Source: Arion vulgaris
Taxonomy: Eukaryota > Mollusca > Gastropoda > Stylommatophora > Arionidae
Assembly (NCBI GenBank): GCA_020796225.1
Contig: CM036774.1
Coordinates: forward strand, 24,376,464-24,440,463
Direction of reading: 5' to 3'
Length of the DNA: 64,000 nucleotides
Under the pieces are notes generated by a model. It made no database searches. It saw nothing but the letters and a program-made list of their open reading frames with translations, and was not told where the DNA came from. A program made the position numbers and the translations under genes. Positions 29,806 to 39,060 of this stretch are shown here, in pieces; position 1 is the first letter of the stretch, and each line of letters starts with the position of its first letter.

Positions 29806-30008
29806 TAGAAATCTCTTCCTGGCCTGACGCTGTGAGGCATACAGTTTTAGAAATCTATTCCTGGCCTGACGCTGTGAGGACATACAGTTTTAGAAATCTC
29901 TTCCGGCCTGACGCTGTAGACATAAGTTTTAGAAATCTATTCCTGGCCTGACGCTGTGAGACATACAGTTTTAGAAATCTATTCCTGGCCTGACGCTGTA
30001 GATATACA
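29806..30008. repeat. 42-bp tandem repeat at the LINE 3' UTR, 5 copies
   Basis: gttttagaaatctattcctg then gcctgacgctgtgaggcata, with small deletions. It lies between the LINE ORF end and a short gaaagaaag tail at 30015-30030, so it is probably an amplified 3' UTR segment. Confidence 0.88.
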
Positions 30009-30074
30009 GGATTCAGAAAGAAAGAAAGCTAAAGAAACATCCCAAAAATTTGAGAACGTGGGATGTTACTGTTC

Positions 30075-30190
30075 TAGTCTGTATGTAGTGTGCTGTAATC
30101 GTCCTCCTGTTGTATCGTTTGCCTGGTAAATGCCTTTGGTCGAAAGTTGCTGTATTGTTGTTATCACGAAGCTGCTAGTATATACAATCT
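30075..30190 (-). mobile_element. Repeat J copy
   Basis: Complement of the J blocks: tgtatcgtttgcctggtaaa, tgcctttggtcgaaagttgc. More diverged than the two plus copies. Confidence 0.6.
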
Positions 30191-30695
30191 TAGACTGTCA
30201 GCATTCTAAGCAGAATATGGCACAAGCAATGTGGTAACAGAAGGATGTTAACAGCAGCATCATATAACAACAACAGCATTTAACGAGCATTTAACAACAG
30301 CATTTAACAGCAGCATCATTATATAACAACAGCAGCATTTAACAGCAGCAGCATTATATAACACCAGCAGTAGGTTCTCGCCATATCAGCAGATAAAACT
30401 ATAGAACTAAGTAACAATAGAAAAACAAAGATTTACCACAAGCTATAATTGTAACAATAACATTAAGTAATACCAATAGCCAACATTGCAACAATTAATG
30501 CACACACAATAACAAGTGGTGTCAACAATAGCCAAATTATGGGATACAAGGTTATCTTGGGTTCGAAAATGTTGGGTGTTCATACGGTACATTCGAACAA
30601 GAGTTTAAAGAAATGATGATTCACAGCTGAAAAACAATACAGATGACGGTCTAGAGTAGGGAAGAATGGTGGTCATTTGTTGCTGCCTATGTGGT
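30191..30695. other. Unassigned AT-rich sequence with cag/aac short repeats
   Basis: Around 30245-30370 imperfect repeats of acaacagcatttaacagcag and catcatatataacaacagca occur. No element motif. Confidence 0.5.
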
Positions 30696-30965
30696 GCCTG
30701 TGGTTCGCAAGGGAAGCAAATAATAGCATATGCCTTATATGTCACAGTGGCACTAAGAGGCGAGTGATGTAGGGGCCTAGGGAAGTTAGCCTAGTATAAA
30801 TAAAAAGTATCGCAGAAATCGGATGTGTTAACCTACTTGTAGGCGCATAGCTGGCACATCGTAAGTCGCTCTTATGCTCAAATAACATACAAATCACAAG
30901 AAGGTTAACTAGTGGTTGATATGAAGTGCTAGAAGAAAAAGCTGCACTAAGCGCAATAGGCGTCA
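30696..30965 (+). mobile_element. SINE-D copy
   Basis: ttcgcaagggaagcaaataa, aataaaaagtatcgcagaaa, tacttgtaggcgcatagctg, aacatacaaatcacaagaag and actagtggttgatatgaag. Compare 54908-55160 and 57918-58365. It ends in gaagaaaaag. Confidence 0.78.
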
Positions 30966-30988
30966 CAAGCTAGAGGGAGGGGAAGAAA

Positions 30989-31088
30989 GAGAGACGAGGT
31001 ACATGGTTGGACAACAGAAAACTCAGTTCTGGATCTAAAGAGACGAGGTACATGGTTGGACAACAGAAAACTCAGTTCTGGATCTAAA
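30989..31088. repeat. 49-bp duplication
   Basis: aaagagacgaggtacatggt then tggacaacagaaaactcagt and tctggatct occurs twice in tandem. The first copy is preceded by ggggaagaaag. Confidence 0.9.
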
Positions 31089-31433
31089 TTACAAGAACTT
31101 CTGAGGTCGAAGTAAAGCTCGTCTGAATGGTAAAGGACAATGGGGATAAAGAAAGCAAGTGTTCAAGAAAAAAAATCATTTAAATGTCAAATTATACGCT
31201 ATGACTATCCCTGAAATAATAGCAGACAAACGACAAAATAATAACAATATATAACAATTGTAGTATGGGTGACATGAGTAATAGCTGAAGCAGTAACAAT
31301 AAGTAACAACAATAGGTGAACGACAAGAGGTATAACAATAGGTCAAACAGCAATAGGTGTGTGGATAAGAGGTATAATGCTGGTGAAAGGTATGTCAAAA
31401 GGTAGATATAAGAGCGGTAGGCGTAAGATACTG

Positions 31434-31905
31434 TAGGTGTAACAACAACATAGTAGATGTAACAACAACAGTAGATGTAACAACAACAGTAGATGTAACA
31501 CCAACAGTAGATGTAACAATAACAGTAGCTGTAACAACAACAGTAGATGTAACAACAACAGTAGATGTAACAATAGTAGATGTAACAACAGCAGTAGATG
31601 TAACAACAGCAGTAGATGTAACAACAACAGTAGCTGTAACAACAACAGTAGCTGTAACAACAGCAGTAGCTGTAACAACAACAGTAGGTATAACAACAAC
31701 AGTAGCTGTACAACAACAGTAGCTGTAACACAACGTAGCTGTAACAAAACAGTAGATGTAACAACAACAGTAGATGTAACAACAACAGTAGATGTAACAA
31801 CAACAGTAGATGTAACAACAACAGTAGATGTAACAACAACAGTAGATGTAACAACAATAGTAGATGTAACAACAACAACAGTAGATTTAACAACAGGTGT
31901 AACAA
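31434..31905. repeat. 18-bp minisatellite, about 26 copies
   Basis: Unit tgtaacaacaacagtaga (variants gtagct, aacagcagt, aacaatagt). Eighteen is a multiple of three and frames on minus stay open over up to 251 codons as TSTVVV and LLLLLH runs. It merges on the right into repeat L (tgtaacaacatctacaacaa). Confidence 0.93.
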
Positions 31906-32120
31906 CATCTACAACAATAGTATGTACAACATACAACAACAACGATCGTGACCAAACAACAACACTGAACTCACTAACAACATCACAACAGAAGCAGAAG
32001 TTGTAATAGCTGCATGTCTTCTTGATTTTATAACTAAACTGTGTTACTCGTATTTGCCAAGCTACTGCAAGTACTCTCAAACGCTGCCTACACAACAACG
32101 TTCCTTATGTCTGCACACTG
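31906..32120. mobile_element. Repeat L copy
   Basis: aacaacgatcgtgaccaaac, aacaacactgaactcactaa, cagaagcagaagttgtaata, gctgcatgtcttcttgattt and ctgtgttactcg match 60800-60965 (acaaagattgtgatcaaac, agaaccagaagttgttgtaa, gcatgtttcttgatgttgta, attgtgttactc). A dispersed repeat of unknown class. Confidence 0.65.
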
Positions 32121-32380
32121 CTCGGGTTTCTCTTTAAATAGAGCATGATCAGAATTCCTAGAAATATAACGTGCAATTAACAAATGATACTGAAAGCCAA
32201 GAGGCATCAGCTACGTCGGGATGGAACCAAGTGAGTATTCGAGAAAGGTGAAGGTCTCAGCTAGTTTACATGCCAGCTTGGGTGAGAGAGGATAAAACAA
32301 GAAATATTTTTAATGTGATGTGTGTTTTTTTTTTGGTTGCTAGCATCTAGTGAGAATCGTTCTCTGATGTCGATTTAAGT
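32121..32380. other. Unassigned sequence
   Basis: The end (aaggtgaaggtctcagctag) has a weak match at 61065-61085. No other signal. Confidence 0.3.
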
Positions 32381-33391
32381 TTAAGGTTTATAGTTAGAGT
32401 TAGGGTGGGGTTTATAGTTAGAGTTAGGGTGGGGTTTAAGGTTTATGAGTAGAGTTAGGGTGGGGTTTATAGTTAGAGTTAGGGTGGGGTTTAAGGTTTA
32501 TGAGTAGAGTTAGGGTGGGGTTTATAGTTAGAGTTAGGGTGGGGTTTATAGTTAGAGTTAGGGTGGGGTTTATAGTTAGAGTTAGGGTGGGGTTTAAGGT
32601 TTATGAGTAGAGTTAGGGTGGGGTTTATAGTTAGAGTTAGGATGGGGTGTATGGTTAGATTTAGGGTGGGGTTTAAGGTTTATGAGTAGAGTTAGGGTGG
32701 GGTTTATAGTTAGAGTTAGGGTGGGGTTTATGGTTAGATTTAGGGTGGGGTTTAAGGTTTATGAGTAGAGTTAGGGTGGGGTTTATAGTTAGAGTTAGGG
32801 TGGGGTTTATGGTTAGATTTAGGGTGGGGTTTAAGGTTTATGAGTAGAGTTAGGGTGGGGTTTATGGTTAGAGTTAGGGTGGGGTTTATGGTTAGATTTA
32901 GGGTGGGGTTTATAGTTAGAGTTGGGGTGGGTTTTATGGTTTCTGGTTAGAGTTAGGGTGGGGTTTAAGGTTTATGGTTAGAGTTAGGGTGGGGTTTATA
33001 GTTAGAGTTAGGGTGGGGTTTATAGTTAGAGTTAGGGTGGGGTTTATAGTTAGAGTTAGGGTGGGGTTTATAGTTAGAGTTAGGGTGGGGTTTATGGTTA
33101 GATTTAGGGTGGGGTTTAAGGTTTATGAGTAGAGTTAGGGTGGGGTTTATAGTTAGAGTTAGGGTGGGGTTTATGGTTAGATTTAGGGTGGGGTTTAAGG
33201 TTTATGAGTAGAGTTAGGGTGGGGTTTATAGTTAGAGTTAGGGTGGGGTTTATGGTTAGATTTAGGGTGGGGTTTAAGGTTTATGAGTAGAGTTTATAGT
33301 TAGAGTTAGGGTGCGGTTTCTGGTTAGAGTTAGTGTGGGGTTTAATTAAGGTTTATAGTTAGAGTTAGGGTGGGGTTTAAAGTTTATGGTT
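32381..33391. repeat. Telomere-like G-rich minisatellite, about 1 kb
   Basis: Core gagttagggtggggtttata is repeated about 40 times at a 24-bp pitch. Two other unit types are mixed in: gatttagggtggggtttaag and gtttatgagtagagttaggg. They follow one another in a recurring order, giving a higher-order unit (about 100-125 bp). Each unit has gttagggtgggg, with runs of three and four G, on plus. It ends exactly where SINE-A begins. Confidence 0.93.
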
Positions 33392-33595
33392 CGCCCGTCT
33401 GCCCAGCGTGTTCGTAGCGCGTTGGACTGCGGGTGACTATCCCTCTGTGAGTGCGGGTTCAATTCTGCGTTCTGGCAGAAAAGCCACAGGTTCCCAGATT
33501 TACGGTGTTCGTGGCACCGAACCGAAGGGTTACGATGTCCATGGCACCGAGCCGAAGAGCTGAAAGCTCAGTGCTTCTGGATCAGGGAAAAAACA
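33392..33595 (+). mobile_element. SINE-A copy 2 (tRNA-derived)
   Basis: Head gtgttcgtagcgcgttggac and gtgcgggttcaattctgcg; body and end as in copy 1, with tctggatcagggaaaaaaca. After the tail the sequence reads ggtttatggtttatggttat, so the SINE lies inside the end of the G-rich array. Confidence 0.9.
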
Positions 33596-33751
33596 TGTTT
33601 ATGGTTTATGGTTTATGGTTATGGGAAAGGTAGAAAGGCATAAAGAGATCTAGGTTTAAAGTAAAATGAAAGATGTGAAATCGAATTGAATGAAAATATT
33701 TTGTTGCCTCTGTTTTATGTACGCTTGAGTGAGACGACAACTGACTCTACT
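33596..33751. other. End of the G-rich repeat, then unassigned sequence
   Basis: tttatggtttatggttatgg at 33600-33622 looks like the last piece of the minisatellite split by SINE-A. Confidence 0.5.
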
Positions 33752-33995
33752 TCTTCTACTTTGCGTTCGTTCTTTACGACCAATTTTAATCACTCTTTGT
33801 GATATGTTTGATCTTTGCCAAGAACGTGTATACATTGCACATTGGTTCGGTAGGCTTCTACACGTTTAAGGCACGTGCATCCGGTTTCATCCAAACCTCC
33901 TTAGTCGCCTCTTACGACATGCGTGGCAGGTAACAGTTGTTATATACTTTACACCCCAAATTTGGGCCCGGTAACCACTCAGTGACTGACGATGG
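33752..33995 (-). mobile_element. SINE-C copy, near full length
   Basis: Minus strand from ccactcagtgac (head) to acttcttctactttgcgttc (tail). All blocks of the 9012 copy are present, including tcgtaagaggcgactaagg and gtgtagaagcctacc. Confidence 0.82.
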
Positions 33996-34369
33996 TGATG
34001 ATGGTATAGATAATAAGTATCATGAGCACACGCATCATCGTCTGGCACAGCTAACAAGAAATTAATCTGTTCTGATTTATAAATCGTAAACACAAACACA
34101 CAAGCAGGACCGTGCGTATATTTTCTCAATATGATGCAAGTCTTCGAAATTCCGCCCTTAATTTTTTTTCTTTAAAATAACCTTCATTTGTGGTTTTGAT
34201 TTCGCTGTTATGCCGCCCCCATTACAGTGCCGCCTGATGCGGCCGCCTCATTGTATTATAGCACGGTAAGGTCCTGCACACAGGAGAAAAACAAATAATA
34301 ACTGTATTACAATCACGTTCTTAGTGAATCGTTACAGATATGTTCTACTGTACTTGGCCTTTTTCATCT
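33996..34369. other. Unassigned sequence
   Basis: No recognisable element. Confidence 0.3.
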
Positions 34370-34760
34370 TTCATCATCAAGTTGCGTATCCTTTATAGGA
34401 CGTTGCTCTCTTTGCAGCACATCTGAAATTCACTCTGTCTCTTGCCAGTTCACCCACTTCGTTGGTGGTCATCTTCATGGTTTCTTTAATATCTTGTAGC
34501 CATCTTCTTCTTGGTCTGCCTCTGCGTCCTGGGACCATGCCCTCTAGAATTGTTCTTTCCAGACCATCGTGACGCTTGATGTGACCAAAGTATATAATTT
34601 TTCTGTATAGTATGTTGTTTATCAGCCAATTCTTTTTAACATTTAGTTCTTTCAGGACATCAGTGTTCTTTCTTTTTCTGTCCATGGTATTCGTAGGATC
34701 TTTCTGTAGCATTTAATTACGAAGGACTGGAATTTCGTTCTTAAATTTTTTTTGTCTTTA
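34370..34760 (-). mobile_element. LINE-C C-terminal region, best reading frame
   Basis: Minus ORF 34377-34712, 111 codons with no stop: MDRKRKNTDVLKELNVKKNW, LINNILYRKIIYFGHIKRHD, GLERTILEGMVPGRRGRPRR, RWLQDIKETMKMTTNEVGEL. This is the tail of a LINE ORF. It is 5'-truncated just upstream (KxDPTNT), so it has no RT. The tail catcatcaag is short here. Confidence 0.85.
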
Positions 34761-34774
34761 CAGATGATCAATTG

Positions 34775-34900
34775 CAAGTGTTTCACTGTGATAACTTCTA
34801 AGTTTTAGCTTGTCTCTCTTGTCATTACGGACTGTCAATTGGCAAGTGTTTTACTGTGACAACTTCTAAGTTTTCGCTTGTCTCTCTTGTCGTTCAGTTT
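34775..34900 (-). mobile_element. LINE-F 3' end with partial duplication
   Basis: acttctaagttttagcttgt then ctctcttgtcattacggact and gtcaattggcaagtg on plus are the complement of 26718-26778 in LINE-F. The ttcactgtgataacttctaa block occurs twice, at about 34780 and 34850. Confidence 0.7.
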
Positions 34901-35096
34901 ATCCCTAAGTCTCTCTTCGAAAGATTCTGCGCCCTCTTTATTTGTGCCTAGCCTGGACAGCTGATATGGGAATGTGCCTTGCCCATTTTGCACAAGCTCC
35001 TCTCTTCCCTACTTTTTAATCCAAAGGAAAGACAAAGTCCATACGTTTGGAATCAAGCAGGTTTTGCAAGGGATGTCAGAAGATGAATTTAATACA
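34901..35096. other. Unassigned sequence, possible LINE-F continuation
   Basis: ttatccctaagtctctcttcg then aaagattctgcgccctct at about 34900-34945 resembles the complement of 26670-26712 of LINE-F (agagtcttttggaagagac). Confidence 0.4.
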
Positions 35097-35265
35097 CATA
35101 TAACCAGTGGCGGTTCGTGCTAAGTTTTGTTGGTGGGGCCAGACATATTTTTGTGTGGAAAGTCATGGTATTGGGTTAGATTATATTTTAATTTATACAC
35201 TTTACACATAATTTTGGTGGGGCTCCCCACCGGCCCCTTAATGACGAGCCGCCACTGCATATAAC
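35097..35265. mobile_element. hAT-type MITE with perfect 8-bp target duplication
   Basis: The element is 153 bp (35105-35257). Left end cagtggcggttcgtgc; right end, reverse complemented, cagtggcggctcgtc. catataac flanks it on both sides (35097-35104 and 35258-35265) without mismatch. Short inverted ends beginning CAGTGGCGG plus an 8-bp duplication are the hAT superfamily signature. It has no coding capacity and needs a transposase from elsewhere. Degenerate relatives: 15143-15210 and 15475-15636. Confidence 0.93.
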
Positions 35266-35356
35266 CATCAACTGCAAGGTTGCCAAATTAAATCGGCTTT
35301 TAATGCTAGATTTTAGAGAAAAATTGCTAAAAATGCTATACATTTTTTTAATACAA

Positions 35357-35614
35357 CAGGGTGTTCAAAATAATTGCAGCCCATTGACAAATCGAAAGTT
35401 GCCAGATAACCTAATGCGTTGTGTTTATTTACTATTTAAACCGGTTCTGACTAGCTCGCCCTACGTCACATTTGTTCATCGCCCCTTCCCGCACTACAAT
35501 TATACACCATCACACAACCTTGACCTATACTACGTCATAACTGAACCTTCTCATTTCCATACATATATGCCAGATTAGCTCCATTCATAGGCTGCTTTTA
35601 AGTTGAACACCCTG
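35357..35614. mobile_element. Small TIR element (MITE-like), 258 bp
   Basis: Left end cagggtgttcaaaataa and right end, reverse complemented, cagggtgttcaacttaa: 15 of 17 positions agree. The interior is non-coding. The immediate flanks are aatacaa on the left and tagaaaa on the right, and no clear target duplication is seen; TA is possible. The superfamily is not determined. Confidence 0.6.
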
Positions 35615-35659
35615 TAGAAAAAATGCCAGAAAATATTTTACTAATTAATTGTGTTGTAT

Positions 35660-36130
35660 TAATTATAGTTCGAATAGTATTTCATTGTAATTTGAGAAGT
35701 CAGACTGCACATCTTCTGGGGCCTTTGAGCAATCAGACTGCACATCTTCTGGGGTCTTTGAGCAATCAGAATGCACATCTTCTGGGGCCTTTGAGCAAAC
35801 AGACTGCACATCTTCTGGGGCCTTTGAGCAACCAGACTGAACATCTTTTGGGGTCTTTGAGCAATCAGACTGCACATCTTCTGAAGTTTTTATAGGGTCA
35901 TATGAGTCCATTGTTCCAATTTTGCTGGTGACATCTTTAGGTACTTCAAAGTTTTTGAAGCATTTGTGTTTTGCTTTGTTTCTGCATAGCCAAATGAAGT
36001 ATTTGAATTCTGCTAGCAGTGTGGGGTTTATTTTGTGTGAATTTGTGTCTGTGTGTGGGATTATGTTTAGCATGATTGCTTTATACATATTTATTTTCAT
36101 TGTTGCGTTGCCATCTATTGTTTGTTGTAG
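35660..36130 (-). mobile_element. Possible LINE ORF tail with in-frame 33-bp repeats
   Basis: The minus ORF at 35663-36211 has 182 codons. Its first part (before about codon 28) is only the complement of a LINE-E tail. From about codon 35 it reads KAIMLNIIPHTDTNSHKINP, TLLAEFKYFIWLCRNKAKHK, CFKNFEVPKDVTSKIG, and then six 11-residue repeats. The LAEFKYFIWLCRNKAKH stretch resembles the end of some LINE ORF2 proteins (after a zinc-knuckle region); this is a weak, memory-based match. Function not assignable. Confidence 0.4.
35694..35887. repeat. 33-bp in-frame minisatellite, 6 copies
   Basis: cagactgcacatcttctggg then gcctttgagcaat. On the minus strand it encodes SKAPEDVQSDC repeated. Copies vary at a few positions and keep the frame. 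Confidence 0.92.
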
Positions 36131-36228
36131 TGTTGCAGTGTGCAATACCAAGCTGAAAGACAGAGGATGCTGGAGATTCGTTGCAGGCAACCTTCGATGT
36201 GGAGACGTCACCTAATGATGATGATCTA
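36130..36228 (+). mobile_element. LINE-E 3' end
   Basis: ttgcagtgtgcaataccaag, agacagaggatgctggagat, ggcaaccttcgatgtggaga and a gatgatgat tail. Plus-strand orientation of the end seen at 28896-29020. Confidence 0.85.
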
Positions 36229-36492
36229 GATGAATAAAAATTTACGTTACAAAACTGTAGGCGTCTTTGGAAATCACATTTCTCATGACGTTGTCCCGAC
36301 CGAGGGTAAATTTCACTGCACAGTGACGTTATAAACACCTTGTATGTACACTTAGTTGTACAAATATCTCTGTAAATAAACTGCTCGAAGGTGATATTTG
36401 CCAGGTAGAACTCACTACTAGAACGACAACAGGATGGTCAGATAAACGCTTGTTTCATTATTTGAGATATTTTGAGGAATACAGAGGTAGGC
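36229..36492. other. Unassigned sequence
   Basis: No recognisable motif. Confidence 0.3.
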
Positions 36493-36587
36493 CGGTATTT
36501 TTCATTGACCATCGGCACATGATGGGTGTTGTGGTCAACATCACGCTGACCGTTACTTTCTAGCTCTTTTCTCGTACCCAAGTGAAG
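36493..36587 (-). mobile_element. SINE-E body fragment
   Basis: tatttttcattgaccatcgg then cacatgatgggtgttgtggt, caacatcacgctgaccg; matches 1386-1437 and 19200-19255. It is joined at 36588 to a SINE-C head. Confidence 0.7.
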
Positions 36588-36680
36588 GTTGCGCCCGAGT
36601 GGTTACCGGCCAAAAATTAGGGTGTAAAGAATATAACCACTTACCTGTAACGCATGTCGTAAGAAGGTTGGGCTTGGGGC
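36588..36680 (+). mobile_element. SINE-C head fragment
   Basis: tgcgcccgagtggttaccgg, aattagggtgtaaagaatat, cgcatgtcgtaagaagg. Confidence 0.7.
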
Positions 36681-36734
36681 TAGCTACCTCACCACGTAAA
36701 TATCACTAGATAGCTACAGAAACCGCAACCAGGA

Positions 36735-36940
36735 AAACTCATAGCTCGCAACCCGAAGAAAAAGGACCCGGCATTGAGGGACTCATGGCAAGAAAATAGG
36801 GAGATAGTGGAGAGATCTGGAAAATAGGGAGATAGAGGAGAGATCTGGAAAAGATCGCTTGTGATAGTCGGGCTTCGGAGGTTTTGGTTGTGGACCTATG
36901 TCTCCCAAGGAGCGAAGATAAATTGAAACTTGGTCGACAG
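36735..36940 (+). mobile_element. LINE-H 3' end fragment with 28-bp duplication
   Basis: gagagatctggaaaagatcg, cttcggaggttttggttgtg and gacctatgtctcccaaggag match 41495-41585 (gagagatctggataaagatg, ggtcgtggacctatgcctct). The stretch ggaaaatagggagatag-gg-gagatct is present twice in tandem (36794-36849). Confidence 0.65.
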
Positions 36941-36994
36941 TAGAGCTGTTAGTCTAAATCAAATTCTACTCCCACTTCTTCTTCTTCTTCCTTT

Positions 36995-37378
36995 GTCGTC
37001 ACACTGCTACCGGGTTGTTGTACAGTGTCGTCACACTGCTACCGGGTTGTTGCCAGTGTCGTCACACTGCTACGGGTTGCTGCCGGGTCGTCACACTGCT
37101 ACCGGGTTGTTGCCATGTCGTCACACTGCTACCGGGTTGCTGCCCAGTGTCGTCACACTGCTACCGGGTTGTTGCCCAGTGTCGTCACACTGCTACCGGG
37201 TTGTTGCCCAGTGTCGTCACACTGCTACCGGGTTGTTGTCCAGTGTCGTCACACTGTTACCGGGTTGTTGCCTAGTGTCGTCACACTGCTACCGGGTTGT
37301 TGTCTAGTGTCGTCACACTGCTACCGGGTTGTTGCCCAGTGTCGTCACACTGCTACCGGGTTGTTGCCCAGTGTCGTG
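36995..37378. repeat. 32-bp minisatellite, 12 copies
   Basis: gtcgtcacactgctaccggg then ttgttgcccagt. Early copies lack a few bases (cagt, cat, gg instead of cccagt). Because 32 is not a multiple of three, the same 32-residue cycle appears in all plus frames and each stays open. GC-rich relative to its surroundings. Confidence 0.94.
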
Positions 37379-37414
37379 GTTTTCTGTTTTTGTCATGCGC
37401 TGTTCTGGTGGCTT

Positions 37415-37785
37415 GTGTGATTGTTATTTTTGATCTTTGACAGGATTCTGCTATACCATCTAATCGTCTTTTTCGTGGTCTTCCTTTTGCCTTCTTTCCT
37501 GATATTCTGTTGTAGAAGACTCTGTATACTGTGGAGTTTGGTTGCATTCTTATTAAGTGGTCAAACCACTTCATTCTTTGTTTCTGTGTGCAATTCAAGC
37601 ACGGTTATGTGCCAACTTTCTTTCTTATGCTGATGTTGGTGACTCTTGTCTTTCTGGTGTTGTTGGTAACTTTTCGCAGGCAACGCATTTCTCATTAGTT
37701 ATTTTTGTGACTGCGCTTTGCACATTGTCCATGTTTGGTTCTGGTAACACAAAGTCCCTGGTGGCGTCTGTGGCTAGGGGATAGT
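37415..37785 (-). mobile_element. LINE-A-type C-terminal fragment
   Basis: Minus strand: PEPNMDNVQSAVTKITNEKC, then out of frame QKQRMKWFDHLIRMQPNST and KKAKGRPRKRRLDGI. This follows the LINE-A order (C-V/L-R-K, Q-R-x-K-W-F-x-H, K-G-R-P). More diverged than other copies. Confidence 0.7.
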
Positions 37786-37945
37786 GACTCGGTCTATTAA
37801 CCCCGACATTCTGATTTCGAATCACGCTGAGGACAGTTTGTTGCAAATTGTTTCACGTGAATTTTACAAAGGACAATGGCACCACCGTTCAGAAATCAAT
37901 GGCAAACTACTGAACGTAATAATGCCTAGAAAAATCACAGTGTTA
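37765..37945 (+). mobile_element. Repeat I copy with tRNA-like head
   Basis: Head: tctgtggctaggggatagtg (A-box-like) and gatttcgaatcacgc (B-box-like). Body: caccaccgttcagaaatcaa, ggcaaactactgaacgtaat and gcctagaaaaatcac, shared with 12885-13045. The ORF at 37784-38182 starts within it and has no recognisable domain. Confidence 0.65.
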
Positions 37946-38395
37946 AAAAACTGGGGTTATTCGCAAAGTCATGTAAATGATATGCAACTAACAACACAAA
38001 GTCCAACTTTGGAGTTAAACCCCGATCGCATGTCTAAAAAACGAGTGCACTATCTACTGTACATTCACAGCTCTCCCATCAGACAAAACAAACATGTAAA
38101 AAACACAATAAAACAACAAGTTGTGTTAATAGTTAAAACAAGGTGTTCTCTTCACAACCATAATTCTACAATACAGAAATGATTGATTGTAAAACAACAA
38201 GAAAGGCAGCAGGTACTGGATCCGTTATCTAATTAACATGGAGGGTCTCTTTGGTGAGATGGTCAAATAGTTTGTCTTGCTTACAGAAGGTAGTGTGATC
38301 AAATCCAAACGGCGTCATTCAATTCTTCAATGCATTTTTTTCAGATCTTTAAGAAATTTGCCGAAGCTAAGGCGTTCGTGTTTTGTGCAATATTC
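37946..38395. other. Unassigned AT-rich sequence
   Basis: It contains the rest of a 132-codon ORF (37784-38182) with no motif, judged to be chance, and a tRNA-like looking block at 38240-38300 (ggtgagatggtcaaatag, gtgatcaaatcc) too weak to name. Confidence 0.3.
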
Positions 38396-38833
38396 GCGGC
38401 AGAGAGCGTGCCAATACTCGCGACAGAGAACGTGCCCATACTCGCGGCAGACAGCGTGCCAATACTCGCGGCAGAGAGCGTGCCAATACTCGCGGCAGAC
38501 AGCGTGCCAATACTCGCGGCAGAGAGCGTGCCAATACTCGCGGCAGACAGCGTGCCCATACTCGCGGCAGAGAGCGTGCCAATACTCACGGCAGACAGCG
38601 TGCCAATACTCGCGGCAGAGAGCGTGCCAATACTCGCGGCAGACAGCGTGCCAATACCCGCGGCAGAGAGCGTACCAATACTCACGGCAGAGAGCATGCC
38701 AATACTCGCGGCAGAGAGCGTGCCAATACTCGCGGCAGAGAGCGTGCCAATACTCGCGGCAGACAGCGTGCCAATACTCGCGGCAGACAGCGTACCAATA
38801 CTCGCGGCAGAGAGTGTGCCAATTCTGCAAAGA
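38396..38833. repeat. 24-bp minisatellite, 18 copies
   Basis: cggcagagagcgtgccaata plus ctcg, alternating with cggcagacagcgtgccaata plus ctcg. The g/c difference at one site gives a partial 48-bp higher-order pattern (gagagc, gacagc). Five of six frames stay open over 155-207 codons, with eight-residue periods. Confidence 0.95.
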
Positions 38834-38839
38834 ATGACA

Positions 38840-39060
38840 GTCATGGTTAGGTGTAAGGGGGTAAATAAAATTCAAGGAAAGATAGATCGTAGAAGACAGA
38901 GAGAGAAGATATGGATGGTCTGACATCGCGGCTCGACAAAATATCGACATCAGAGCTAATTAACTGCACCAAGGAGAGAGAGAAAGAGCGAAAGAGAGAG
39001 AGAGACAGAGAGAGAGAGAAGAGTTGTGGAGAGACACGATCACCTACACCAGCAGGCATG
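38840..39060 (+). mobile_element. LINE-B-type 3' end with (GA)n insertion
   Basis: gaagacagagagagaagata, tggatggtctgacatcg, acatcagagctaattaactg and gtggagagacacgatcacc then acaccagcaggcat follow the LINE-B tail (compare 9670-9805). A gagagaga tract at 38975-39020 replaces part of it. Confidence 0.65.

Noticed and set aside
31192..32098. Leucine/valine-rich ORFs that could be taken for membrane proteins
   Set aside because: Translation of the 18-bp minisatellite; the hydrophobic runs follow the unit period.
32381..33391. True telomere
   Set aside because: TTAGGG occurs only once per 24-bp unit with long G-rich spacers, and ordinary interspersed sequence lies on both sides.
35922..36215. 97-codon plus ORF with hydrophobic runs
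   Set aside because: It is the complement of the minus-strand LINE-like reading and then runs through the LINE-E tail; no independent support.
37784..38182. 132-codon plus ORF as a possible gene
   Set aside because: It starts inside a tRNA-like repeat head, crosses the repeat I body, and has no recognisable domain or biased composition.
38277..38950. Five overlapping ORFs of 155-207 codons
   Set aside because: Products of the 24-bp minisatellite, mutually exclusive and periodic.
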